Assembly (NCBI GenBank): GCA_032173965.1
Contig: CM063288.1
Coordinates: 12,566,501 to 12,630,500, forward strand
From: Sitta carolinensis
Lineage: Eukaryota > Chordata > Aves > Passeriformes > Sittidae
Direction: 5' to 3'
Length of the DNA: 64,000 nucleotides
Position numbers and translations under genes: made by a program. Below are positions 50,250 through 62,019 of the stretch, in pieces (position 1 is the first letter of the stretch; each line of letters opens with the position of its first letter). The notes beneath the pieces are model-generated. The model was not told where the DNA came from and did not search any database. It was given only the letters and a program-made list of their open reading frames with translations.

Positions 50250-53200
50250 GAAATTTTAAAGTGTTTTAAAAAGAAGTCTGGTATATCAACAGGGAAGCCA
50301 CTGCAGAGTTATGACAGATCTGAGTCCAGTCAATGGACTGACTCTCTTGGTTTGAGATTGTAAATCAGACTTCCCCAGTTATAGGACAGGGAGCCTTTAG
50401 GGTGCTCTGCAGTAAAAATAAAATAATAGACAGCAAGAATGTAGAGATGGAGAAATTATTTCTTGGTGTCTTGGGTTTGCCTACATATATATGCAAAAGC
50501 TATTACCTACAAGTAGCACTGAACAAATAATCTTCAGTCATGTATTTTCCTTTAATACCATTTTTAAATGGAAATTTGTCTATATTGAGTGTCATGGATA
50601 CTCCCATGAAAGGTCCTGGGCTAGATTCCTCTAAAGTCATTAGGAGAAATCATATTCTATTCTCACTTTAAAACCAGAGGATATCAGTTGGTGTCTCAAA
50701 CAAAAGCAGCTGAGAGAAAGCATTGTATGTAAGTGCACACAAAGTATCTTTCCTTTTCCTGAAAAGCTGAATATGGAAAAAGTAGTAGTGGGCAATGGGT
50801 TAATGAATCATAAACTAAATCTTGACACCTCCACTGAAAGAACGAATGAAGATTAAGTTCCTTTGGAGAATCATGATTTTCATTAAATTTATGAACTTTG
50901 GGATCAATAAATTCTAATCTCTAATGTCTCTACATTATTCCAAATCTTCTTGATGGGATAAAGCTCTTATAGGAAGGCAGTGAAGTGATTACATTAGATA
51001 AATTGGGAATAGGACAATGATCTCCTGCACATCAGCTACAGCAGGGCTCTTGTGGACTGGATTATCCTCTGGATGCACAAAAGGGGTCAGTAGCAGGTAA
51101 ATTAAATGATGGGCTGCCAGAGAAGTTAATAACTAAAACTCCCATATCAGATGCAAAGTCCTCTAAAGGAGCAGCCTGGTGCATTCATTAGCTACTTGAC
51201 TTGCTTCCAAACTCCTCAACAGAGACTGTGTCACCACATGGTCAAAAGAAGGGCAAGAGTGTGAGGGGGGAGATTGGCGTAGACCACTTCAGCAGCTGCA
51301 TTCCTCTGAAAATCCTGAAACCCAGTAATTAACTGCAAACCTCTGGAGCCTTTTCAAACTGAGTTTTGTTTCACTGCTGTCTGCAGCAGTTCAGGAAACC
51401 CCCACACTTCCTAAAAACTGTGATGAGGACAGCTCCCTGTGCAGAGCCTGTCTCAGGATGGAACTATAGAAGGATATATGCAAAACTTCCCCAGAAACTC
51501 AGGGCAAAGAATGTGTAAATGAAGAGAAACAATCCATTGTTTTGCTAATCTGGGTGAAATGTGAGTTAATTACTCATATCAATGCTCCCATCCTCTACAG
51601 TTTCTATGAAAATGACTGCTGAAACCCTGGCTTTTTTTCTACCTCAACAAAAATAAAGGATTGTTATACTTGCTTTGAGTGTGTATCCATTTATGCACTT
51701 TAAGAGCTTGATCCTGCCTTAACTGAAGCAGTTAAAAGACTTTATGTATAAATCAAAAATCTTGAACTGATAGCTGTAGCTTTTAATCATTTATTCTGTC
51801 ATTTTCGGGCACTGCTCTTTTTGCATGGCCTTGCCTTACAAAAAAGCCACACTTTGAGGGGTCTCACCTAAACTCCTTCAGACTAGCTGAGCAGAGAGAT
51901 CTGCATGAAGCTGAGCTAAGCCTAAGTGCCTGGAGAAGCAGTGACAGCAGGCAAGGGACAGGATGGAGCTGTACAAACCTCTCTGCTAATGCAAAGGAGT
52001 ATTGACCCTGCAATCGGTGCTATGTGAGAGGATTGGAAATGGAGAGACAGTTTCTACTCCAGAGCCATAGGTGAGTCTTGTTCAGTCCTCAGATGATTAC
52101 CTTTCGGGGTGATAATGAAAACTTTCCATTTAAAAGCAGCTGGAGAAAATAGCAAATAACCAGGAGAAAAGGATGATAACGGCAAAGAGAGCATCGTGCT
52201 TTGCAGCAGCACAACACATTTGGGGCATTAAACCACAAACTTGCTGAAAGTCTAATCTTAGGCACAGCAATACAGTGAAGTAGCATGTCTGTATTGGCAA
52301 GGATATGAGACTCAGTTCTTATAGCTGTGTAGCTTCTGAAGCAGGAAAATGTGAGTTTGCTTGGGCATTGCTGATTTGGAAGGAAAGCCATTCAGAATCA
52401 AATAAGGCTTTCTGCAGCACTTTGGGTTTCCTCTCGCAGTGCCTCATTTAATCACTGCCCAAAGCCAGCTTGAATTGCTTCAAGAGGGATTTGCCTGCTG
52501 GATCAAAGCAGTGGTCCACCTAATCCTGTGTCCTGTCTCAAACAGACTGTCTTCTTCAGAGAAAGGGGAGATCTCCTCCATACACAGTTACAGGAATACT
52601 TTTCCCTGGGAGCTGATAAGATCACAGCCAGAGGTTATATGAATGCTGGTGAGGTGAAAATAAATATGATTAAAAAGACATCAGGATTATCAAAGTAGAT
52701 GGAAGAACTTAGAGATGGTGTGAGGAAGAGGATATGGAGGAAAAGAGCAATACTGGAGAAACACTTGTTCTACTCGGGGGCATTTTAGTAGTGCAAATAC
52801 TCCCTTTAATATTGTTCTCAGGACAGCAGATGGTAAATCATCAGTAGAACATGAAGAAATCAAATAACCTTCACAGCTCAATTGAGGCTGTGTCTTTAGT
52901 ATTTGGCTTTTACTAAGTAGTGGAAATTAACAGTGCCAGAGTGTTCTCATATGTAATGTTCTTCTTCCCTTTCTCCTCTGTGCAGATTGTCATTACAGGT
53001 AAATAAATTTCACTCAAGTGAGTATCACTACCTAGAAGAGATGGAAAGATCAAGGCACTGTGTTAAACTGGAATTACTGGAGAGGACAAGGCAAAAGCCA
53101 AACACGTGAGTTTATTATTTGTAGATAAACAAACCCTGAGACCTGAAAATATCTGCATTTTGTTTGGACTGCTCTCGAGCCTATCATGTGTGACTAGCAC

Positions 53201-54320
53201 AGGCTGAAGACTGTGAGCAATCTTGGTTTCAGTGAGAAACTCCTGGTGCAGTCCACACCTTGGATCAGGTTTTCCATTCACATGTGGCAGGGATGATCTC
53301 ATATGTATTGCCTTGTCTGAGATCATGGCAGTCTTCCTATATTCCTATTATGTTGGTGCATGCTTGAAACATGGTCCACAAAATGAGTGTTTTTTATTTT
53401 TGAATGCTTGGCTCAACACCAGTTGGATTTTTAATGGCTCTTCCTATATGACATGAAAGTCTCAGAATAATCTATAAAGTCCCCTAAATAATCAGGCATA
53501 CTATTTTTAGGTCTATAGTATTTTTGGAATGTCAAATCTACATGTACTTCGAACTGGACTTGACGGGATTCATGTTTACTTCTGAATTTAATTGTGAGGC
53601 ACCCTGAAGCTATTTTGACAGCTATTTTGTACACCATAACTGTACAACCATCACCACATATGGCTGGAAGGCAGATCAAAGACCATGTAGTTCTTCCTTC
53701 TCCCAATCTCAGGGCGTACACTGATAGTGTTCCTACCAGCTGCCTCTTAGACCTTCTATAATGAGCACTCTGCCCTTCCCTGGGGAATCCTCTCCAGGGC
53801 AGTGCACTCCCTACTTTTATAAACATTTCCCTAACATCTGAAATCCCACTAGAGTCCCTGTGCCTAATGATTCCTTCTGGCTAGACAGCACTGAAGAAAA
53901 GGGGATGTAGATGGAATTAGGCTGTCTGGAGATGTCTCTGTACAGTCAGAATTATCTTACGAAACAGCTGAAAAGCTCAAATAGATCAATGGGCTTTTTA
54001 ATGGTAATTTACATGCATAGAGACTGTGCTGTCTGGACACAGAGGACATAAGTCCAGATTCAATATCTTGTTGTAAACTCTGGGAGCAGCTCTAATTGCA
54101 TCTGATGTGACCACATAACAATATTTGGAGAATTCTATATGGAGGTTAATATATGAGTAGCTCTGGCTCAACACATAATTAAAATAAAGTATATTTTAAA
54201 GTGATTATTTGCCCTGCAATGAACACTTACTTCAGGCAGAGAAAAATGCCCTGAAATTCAGCCCTTTTCTCTGTAGATTCTTAGCACTTCCTATTGCCAT
54301 TCCATGATTTTCTTTACCAG
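50250..54320. other. Non-coding DNA
   Basis: No credible gene. A 131-codon minus-strand frame at 53431-53826 has no recognisable domain. Part of it, near 53750-53830, has faint similarity to CR1 but not enough to call. Confidence 0.5.
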
Positions 54321-54614
54321 CCATCAGTGCTTTAGAGAAGCTGGGTTCCAAATGGTGTGGGAAATGCTATATCCACAATTTCCTTTTGGTGTTTCAAGAA
54401 AGTCTGTTAGTACCACTGTCACTAACAGTGAAAAGTCAGATGCTCTCCCAAGGAGCATGTCAGAAGCTGGCTTGGAGATGGAAGACATCTCCTCCAACAC
54501 ATTGCCAGTTCCAGTTACTAGAGGGGGAAATCCAGGGAGAAGCACATGGTTGAGCTGTGGGCTTCAGAAACAACTTTTTGAATATTCATTTCAGCCCACC
54601 CCATTTCTTCTCCG
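54321..54614 (+). CDS. Candidate internal exon, 294 bp
   Basis: A pyrimidine-rich tract ends in TTTACCAG (AG at 54319-54320) and a donor CCG-GTAAGC starts at 54615. The interval is 294 bases, a multiple of three, and one frame is open right through it with matching phase at both ends. The peptide (from about HQCFREAG to QPTPFLLR) is serine-rich in the middle and has no domain I recognise. A minus-strand frame is also open for 73 codons, which weakens the case. It may be a real exon of an unknown gene, a non-coding RNA exon or chance. Confidence 0.2.
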
Positions 54615-56587
54615 GTAAGCTTGAATAGTTCACATGCATTTCAGGGTTATGCTAGAAATTCAGTTGGGGAAAGGTTTTCCAAGCCAAATAGCCACCACAC
54701 TTCAAGAGTTTACAGAACAGCATCAGTAAATGTGACTCTTTCTAATCTAAGGTTTTCATGCTCTTTAAGCCAGGGATACTCAAACATTCCATTAAATAAA
54801 TGAAGGTTCCATCACATCCCCTTCTGTACTTTAAGCCCTGGATCTAACTACCTCATTTCTGAATCTGACTGTGAACCTTTCAAACGTACCTACAGCAGTC
54901 ACTGCATCATTTGTTGGCATTATTAAAAGAATCTTCTCAAAATAGAAAAGCAAGCAATGGGGCATCATGTTTCATAGAACTGATCTTTATCTCAGAGATT
55001 TTACAATCCAATTTTCTTCATGCATTCTCTGCTCCATTGGGGCCTTTTATGTGAGGCATTCACTGGAATAACAGTGCATTTCCATTTGTATCTCTTTTGT
55101 TGCACATAAAATCTCAATTAGTATTCCAATTCACCATCAGCCTGTACCTATTTAATGAACTTTTATCCACTTCCATGTTCCTTAAGTTTAATTAACTAAA
55201 ACAGAGCAAGTATCTTGGCATTATTAAATGCTTCTGGAATAAATATATTATTTCCTTGAACGTTTTTATCAAAAGTCAGAAACAAAATTGTCTGAGTTCA
55301 GTTTGGATATTCTAGCTTTAACATTGATTTGCAGTTTGGTGTGGGACTCAACAAAACATTGTACCATAGCTTTAAGCTGTTCCTTAACTGGATTTTAATC
55401 CACGTAATATTTTCAACATTTGGTGCTGAATCCCAAAGGAAAATTCCATTCAGGCATCTCTCTTTAACAAGAATGATAACAGAAAAAATGATTCAGACAT
55501 ATAAGTGGGGGATTTTTAGAAACCCTCTCCAGATGCAATGATTGAATCTTATGTCACTATTCTGCCTTTGAGCTCAAAAAATGAGATGAACATACAAAAA
55601 CATTTAACTCACTCAGCCTATGCACAACTTTATTGTCAGCAAAAGGGAAGTTAGTAATTTTTTTTGAAATCATCTTTTGAGTCGGGTTTTGGTGTGATAA
55701 TGTGTTTTCTGAATGCTTTGCCAAGGGTTCAGCATTTTGTGTCCTGTTTCAATCTACCATGGCCTTCTGCAAAGCTCCAGCTGGTATGCAGGGACCTCAG
55801 CTGAGACAACACTTCTCTGAAGGCTCACTTGTGTCTGCTACAATGCAGCATTTTTACTGACACTGGGCCCTACTTTTTAGATGATTGAATTTATCTTCTT
55901 TCATCTTCCTTAAGATCCAGCTCTTTGCCCACTGCTCTGCAGTCACAATATTTACGCAGAAATGCCCCGGAAAATTTAAGTGCCTACCCCAAGAGGATAA
56001 TTTCTTTCAGCTCCCTGTTTACAGTCACTCTATATAGAAAGATTCCTTCAGAGAGTTTTCCAGAGGAATGACCTTGCTTAAATACTGTGACTTTTCTCTT
56101 GGAGGAGGAAGCCTCTCTCTTCACAGTTATTGCAAGAAGGTTTGTCCACATCATTAAAAAGGCAGGATCTCTCTCTGGACAGGTAGTTTGTGAAGCTGCA
56201 TAAGATACATTGCAGCTCATACAGATCAGGACAGGAATACACAGGCAGCCTATTGAAGTTTTCTTGTGAGGTATTGGTAGAAGTGTTCAAGCAACAGCTA
56301 ATGATGTGAGGGTGGCACTGGCAGGAGTGGTAGGAAAGCACAGCTGTTCTGTTGACTCTCTTGTATGGCAATAACTTTCCATTTTGCATTTATTTTTTGC
56401 AATGTGAACTGTCCCAGGGCTTTCTGTTCCCTCTGCTCTAAATCCATTTCTTACAGTGTAAGGCCATAATTGAACATGAAATAGGCTTGAAGCTACATGG
56501 ATAGAGGTATTTTTTTAATATACTCGTCAATTTTTTATAATTTCTTTTGTCACTCACTCTATTTTTTCCCCTTTTACCCAAAACCCC
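54615..56587. other. Non-coding AT-rich DNA
   Basis: No gene or known repeat is recognised. Confidence 0.55.
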
Positions 56588-56620
56588 CAAACAAACAAAC
56601 AAACAAACAAACAAACAAAC
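56588..56620. repeat. (AAAC)n microsatellite
   Basis: About eight uninterrupted copies of AAAC. Simple tandem repeat, likely length-variable. Confidence 0.96.
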
Positions 56621-58863
56621 TCAATTTAAAATTTGAAGGTAGTAATAAGAAATGCCCAACCACTACTTTCACACAGGAAAAGGTAATATATCTGTTGGAT
56701 TCACAGTTTGGCATCAGTGGGATTTTCCCTGGAAAGACAATTTGCTGCTTGTTGTGTGTCTGATTCCTGTCCCAGTGGTAGCTGCAGTTAGTTGGCAGTG
56801 CTCTTCTGTAGATGGGTTGACATTTTCAAAGCTGCTCAGTAGGAATTAGGTGCCTAAAACTACCAGCAGTTTCCAGTTCTGTAAATAAACATACAAGTTT
56901 TTTTCAAATGTACTTGTTTTAGAAACACATGACACTGTGCTTGTATTCTTTTCCCCTGAAGAATTTCTGCAGCCAGCATGCTACAGTTAAATCTGAGAAA
57001 AAAGGGAAGATATCTATACCTCTGCCAGTGAAAGAGAAGATGCTTTTTGCTGTGATTTATAGAAACCGACATTAATCTCTATTGCTTTATACTATACCTG
57101 CAATAAACAGCTTTGGAGATTGATTAAAGACTTTGTCTGCAGCTTTCACTCAATTTCAACAGCTCTTCTTGCTCCATAAACTCAAAAGGAATAGATTATG
57201 CCTTAAACAAAACCCATGATATCCATCTCTAGGAGCATTTACTATTTCCAGTGCTTTGAATTGAAAGTTAAATACGAGTATATGTGCATGTGTTAATTCC
57301 AAACTTTTCTTACAGAGTTTCTTCCACAACAAATGGAACAACAAAATTGGCTTTTCTGGAACTCTATTCTTTCCTACTTTGTCCTTATTCCTTTGCTCCA
57401 AGCTTGTTTGTTGATAATGGACTTATTACCCATTGCATGTGTTTTAGGAAAACACATATGAAAGGAAAAGCATGAGAGAGAGAGAGAAAACTCTCTCCAA
57501 CCTCAGCAACATTTTCTCTGCCTCCAAATGCAGCAGAGAATAGTTTTATTACATTGGTACTTACTATGCCAACATCAATGATTACATTATAATTTTTGGA
57601 AGTTTTTACCTCCATATATGCCTTGGGTTCACTATTACTGACTCCATCCTTAACTTCCCTCTTCTTTGTATTTAGCCCCTTTTAAAAAGGCAATTATCTG
57701 ATCTTTTTGAGAACTATTTCACCCTATGCCTCCATTTTTTCTTCAGCCACACGACCTTCTCCTGACTCCTGCTATCCGTTTAATCCTACGTCTGTACTGT
57801 GTCTTGTCTCCTCCAGGCCAAATTAATTTTATTTTTGGACTTCAGCACTCTTCTCTTTTTTTGTTATCACAAACTCTGTCCTCCAAGTTTCTTTGGCTCT
57901 ACATGACAATAGTTTTTAGCTTTGATCCTACATTTTTAGCTCCTATCCATACTTCTCAAAATCCCACTCTGCAGTTTTTCGGTGCAGTCCTGTCACATGC
58001 ACCTGGATTGCTTTAATCCTTTCTTTTCTAGCCTTTTACCTGCAGCTCTTTGATCCCTTTAATGAATAGGTGCCGTGATGAATATGCAATTCGTGGTTGG
58101 GATGTTAATCTATTCACATCCTCCTCCGCCCTCCTGTCACACTTCTCCTGACTCATCTCATCTCATTGACTGTCTCTGTCCCAGCACCACGAAGGTGCTC
58201 AGTGACTCTGCACCACCGATTCACAGATTTGTGACTGTATTCATCTCAACCACGACTGCCATGCTAGGCTCCCTACAATCCCACGTGGCTCTTTAAACAC
58301 GCCTAGAGCCCCTGAGAGGGACATTTCCTTCCTGAGCTGATATATGGCTATATCCATTTAATTTCTTCTCTTAAATCTGCTTCTGTCTTTCACCAATCCC
58401 AAATTAGCCAAGCTAGCTGGGGAAATTCCAGCCTAGATATATAACTGCCCCCAGTAAATTAACTGCCCCATTAAAATGCTACCTTGTCACTGGTTTCATG
58501 GTACTAACTACCCTGCAAACTCTTGAGAGCTCCTTATTGCTATCTGGACTTGCCTAGAATAGATTTTAGTGCTGATAAATATAATAAAAACTAGAACAAA
58601 ACAGAATGAGTGAAATTCAACGTTAAAGCAAAGGAAATCTAAAACTTTGTTTCTAACCAGCTGTAATGTTTGAAAAAGTATGAGTTTTCAATCCACACCT
58701 GGACTTTATCTCCATAAAATAATGAGTAAAAACTTAACATTTAAATAACTTTGACTGTTGGAGAAGTCATCAGCAAGCTGGCAAGGTTAGGATTTCTCTA
58801 GAGCAAATCACCATTAAGTAAAAGTAAACCTGAGATCTATATCTTGGACGCTGTTTTCCTGGT

Positions 58864-58865
<2 letters not shown>
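56621..58865. other. Non-coding DNA
   Basis: The plus strand is strongly pyrimidine-rich between about 57640 and 58330 (many CTCC, TCTT and CCTT motifs). A short GA run lies at 57474-57487. No gene is recognised. Confidence 0.55.

Positions 58866-58905
<40 letters not shown>
58866..58905. repeat. Poly-T tract, 40 bp
   Basis: A run of 40 T, the longest homopolymer in the window, after CCTGGTGG and before AATGGAATC. Its true length in the genome may differ, because such runs slip during replication and sequencing. Confidence 0.95.
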
Positions 58906-58908
<3 letters not shown>

Positions 58909-61859
58909 GGAATCTGTCCGAGTTAGGAATTTATGAGTCTATTGTAAAATAGTTCAATGTGATGATGTCCCTTGAGCAGGGGTAAATTGAAAACATATGC
59001 TACTCTTTGAACTGACTGTTGTATGAAGTGTCTACTGCTGCTCTTCCTCATCTGCCTTCTTTCTGAAGGACAGTATACAACATAAAAATCTCTCCTGTTA
59101 CATGTGACCAGATTCCCTCTTACATAGATGGCACAGGTGGGCTGATGCAGCCCTGAACAGCTGCATCAACTCCTTCGATGTGTAACAAACCCAGAGAAGA
59201 GCATTTGTATCACCATTATCAGCTTCTGCTGCGGGATGGGTCCCTAGAGCCAGATGCAACAAAGATCATGATCATGCCTGTGAAACTGCTGCATTACATA
59301 GAGGTAGTCAAGGACTAAAATGTTTCCATCTGTCAAATATTAAAGCCACAGGTTACTTAATAAGAAAACTCCAAAAGAGGGAAAAAAAATGTGCAGAAAG
59401 AGAGTATGTGAATAAAAAAGGCAAATGGATCCACCTTCTCTCCAGAGCAAGCCCAGACAAAGGAAGCTGAAGGCAGTGTGCATATGAGCTTTCCAGGGAT
59501 ATAATTGACAGCTTGCACGGGTGAGCACAGTGCCTGTGTCCTGCTCATACCTGAAAAAGAACGTTCATTAAATAACCCCCCATTGCACACAGCTCTGTTT
59601 GATTATTATCAATGTGCTAATTTTGTCATTAGGAAAAATAAACAGCTCATCTTTGCCACCTGCCAGATTGTGCACATTCAGACTGGTCCTTTCTAGCTAC
59701 ACTGGCTGCCTGGCAGGTGGGCTCCCACTTGGCACTTCTCCCTCCAGCTTGCTCTGTTCCAAAACAGGAGCCAGGGTCATGCAGCTGCAGCAAATTGGGT
59801 TATAGTTATCCAATAAAGCCCTAGTTAAAGGGTAACCATCTAGAAAGATGCTGGCAAGGTTGATGAGTTTGGATGAACTTACATGTGTGGGGAAGAGTAT
59901 GGAAGATGTCCAGTTTTACAGTTTATTTACAATGAAAGTGTATGGACCAGATTCCTGAACTGGAATAAATCTGTTCTGCTTCATCATTTCAGTGGTGCTC
60001 TGTAAGGAACATCCTTTGGGGATTTCAACCCTGCCACAAAAGGAAGTGCAGCTGAGTAGATAAAGCTTGAGCTCAGATCTCCAGAGATCTGGACTTTGTT
60101 TCTGACCTCTTGTGTGGTCTCAGCCTGAGCAGTGCTTGTTTACTGGTTGTGCTGAGGCAGTGTGGCACTGAGGTTCATGGCCCGCGTGGCTGGGCACCAT
60201 GCAAGCATCTCATGAAAAGGGGCCGCTGCCCGAATGTGCAGAGGGAAGATGAACTTACGGTGATCTCTGTGCTGCTGTGTGCAAGCTCTGTGAGTCAGAC
60301 TTTGTGTGGTGCAGGAAGCCTGGCTGTGCTATTTGTAGTGTAGCACATCCTGTCCTACACTCAATCTGGATTGTCCTCAGGCACCAGACACTTGGCTCCT
60401 GAGGCAGCTGCATCTTTCCATTTGAGTACATCACTTGGAGTCACATGAAGGGCTAAAGTAACAAATTCCAAGTAGGCACCTGAAGTAATACGCTTCTTCC
60501 CTTGGTGAATGCAAATAATTAACATTAATTAGAGCTGTGCACATGCATTAAGAGCAGACTTCAGCACTCTGGGGAAATTTTATTTTCAATTAAGTGAAAA
60601 AATACTTTAAAGTGTGATAGCTCTGAAAACAAAGGGCACTTCTGTGCCAAGATACCTGGCTTGCTTTTAACCAAGTCTGCTCAGAAATTAAAGACAAGGG
60701 CATCACATCTACATGTTTTTTCCCACTGAGGCAGATCTTTAAGCAGCATTAATTATTCTTGGCAGAGCTTACGGTTATGGATAAATGGCCAAAGACACCG
60801 ATGGTTTCAGTGGCTGACAAAATACTGGGAGATCAGCACTTCCAGGTATGTAAACTAAATTGTGTTACACTTGTGTTCCTAGAAGCTCTCCCTAGTGGAG
60901 CAGTATAAATTCCACCTATTACCTGCCACACCTCAAACTCACATTAATGTTTTTTCACAGCCAAGTCCTGCATCTACAGACTAGGAAATACCTGAGCAGG
61001 GCAGGTTTGTAGCCTGAACTCAGCTCCTAGAGCTTTTGCAATTTGATGGGCTCTTCTTGTCCACAGTCTCATACTCTTATTTCTCTGAGCCCTTGCCTGT
61101 TTGGCAAGCAGGATGGATGAGCCTCAGAGGACATTCAGATGTTTGTTTATGCTTTGCTTCGTCATTCAGTCTGTGGCCCTATGCACTATGGCTTCAATGG
61201 AGTTCTTTAGGCAGAATCTCTCTGTTCCTTATGGACTCTTTCATAACGTTCATGATGGACCAGCTTCTTAGAGGAAGTCTGATGTTCCCTAGGCTGTGGG
61301 GAGGTACTTGGATTGCTTATTTACATTGTATCCTGAGCCTCATTTATCTTCCTCATAAAGAGCTGGGTGGTGTGATTTGGCTGTAGCCCATTTCAACAGA
61401 GCCGTGGCCATCCCACATCCTGCTCCCGGTGCTAGTTAACCAGGTAATATGGCTTGGAAGAGGGACAGAAGTAGTGGCCAGGCAAACTATAAAAACTCTA
61501 TTGGTAAGAAGTGAAACAAACCCTTTCCCAACAGACACAAGAGTTCATTTTGGGAGTGGGATGAACTTGAAAACAAATTAAACAGAAATTGTAATCTGTC
61601 AACAACATTATTTTACATTAAGACAATGTTGGGAGAGAGGATTTCCACATGCCTGGGTTAGTCTCTGCTTAAGATGGTGCCCTTATTTCACCTGTCTTTG
61701 TCTCACAGCAAGTCATCTGCAGCTCTCAATTATGGAGAGGCTTCGCGGAAAAAGGCACTTGTTAGAGCCAGGGTGTGCTGTGAGCAAGGCTGGCAACTCA
61801 GGAGGGGACCTCGTAGGGAACATCTTTGTGCTGGTGGAGGGAAGAACTGGGTGTTTCTG
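58906..61859. other. Non-coding DNA
   Basis: A hairpin with 9-bp arms TGATGCAGC and GCTGCATCA lies at 59143-59168. A 116-codon plus-strand frame at 61036-61386 has no recognisable domain. A possible acceptor (TTTGTCTCACAG) ends at 61709, upstream of the CpG cluster. Confidence 0.5.
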
Positions 61860-62019
61860 CTCTCATTTGCTCTGACGGAGCGGAGCGGCGGGGCCAGGGC
61901 GCGGCGCATCGCCCTCCGCTGCGACCCCTCGCACACAGCCTGGGCAGCAGGGAGAGGAGCTGCTGCTGCTGCTGCTGCTGCTGCGGATTTTCTCTCATTG
62001 TTTGCAGTTCATGGTGTTG
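61860..62019 (+). promoter_or_regulatory. CpG-rich cluster, candidate promoter or first exon
   Basis: CpG sites are concentrated at about 61876-61935 (GACGGAGCGGAGCGGCGGGG, GCGCGGCGCATCGCC, GCGACCCCTCGC), in sharp contrast with the surroundings. The cluster is followed by eight CTG units and then by a good splice donor, GTTG then GTAAGG at 62020. This arrangement fits a transcription start with a first exon ending at 62019 on the plus strand. A 135-codon frame at 61674-62081 crosses the donor and includes an alanine run from the CTG repeat (read GCTGCT), so it is doubtful as protein. An orphan island or a minus-strand start is also possible. Confidence 0.45.
61960..61983. repeat. (CTG)8 trinucleotide repeat
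   Basis: Eight perfect CTG units inside the CpG-rich cluster, flanked by GGAGAGGAG and CGGATTTT. Depending on frame and strand it would encode leucine, alanine, cysteine, glutamine, serine or alanine runs, but no coding use is shown. Confidence 0.97.

Noticed and set aside
52979..53005. Strong acceptor-like tract (TTTCTCCTCTGTGCAG) followed closely by a donor-like GTAAAT
   Set aside because: It would enclose an exon of only about 13 bases, with a weak donor and no other support.
53431..53826. 131-codon minus-strand frame and faint CR1-like text near 53750-53830
   Set aside because: No recognisable domain, and the CR1 resemblance is limited to a few short words such as CCAGGGAA and GCCCTGGAG.
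61036..61386. 116-codon plus-strand frame with hydrophobic stretches
   Set aside because: No recognisable transmembrane protein family, and no supporting signals.
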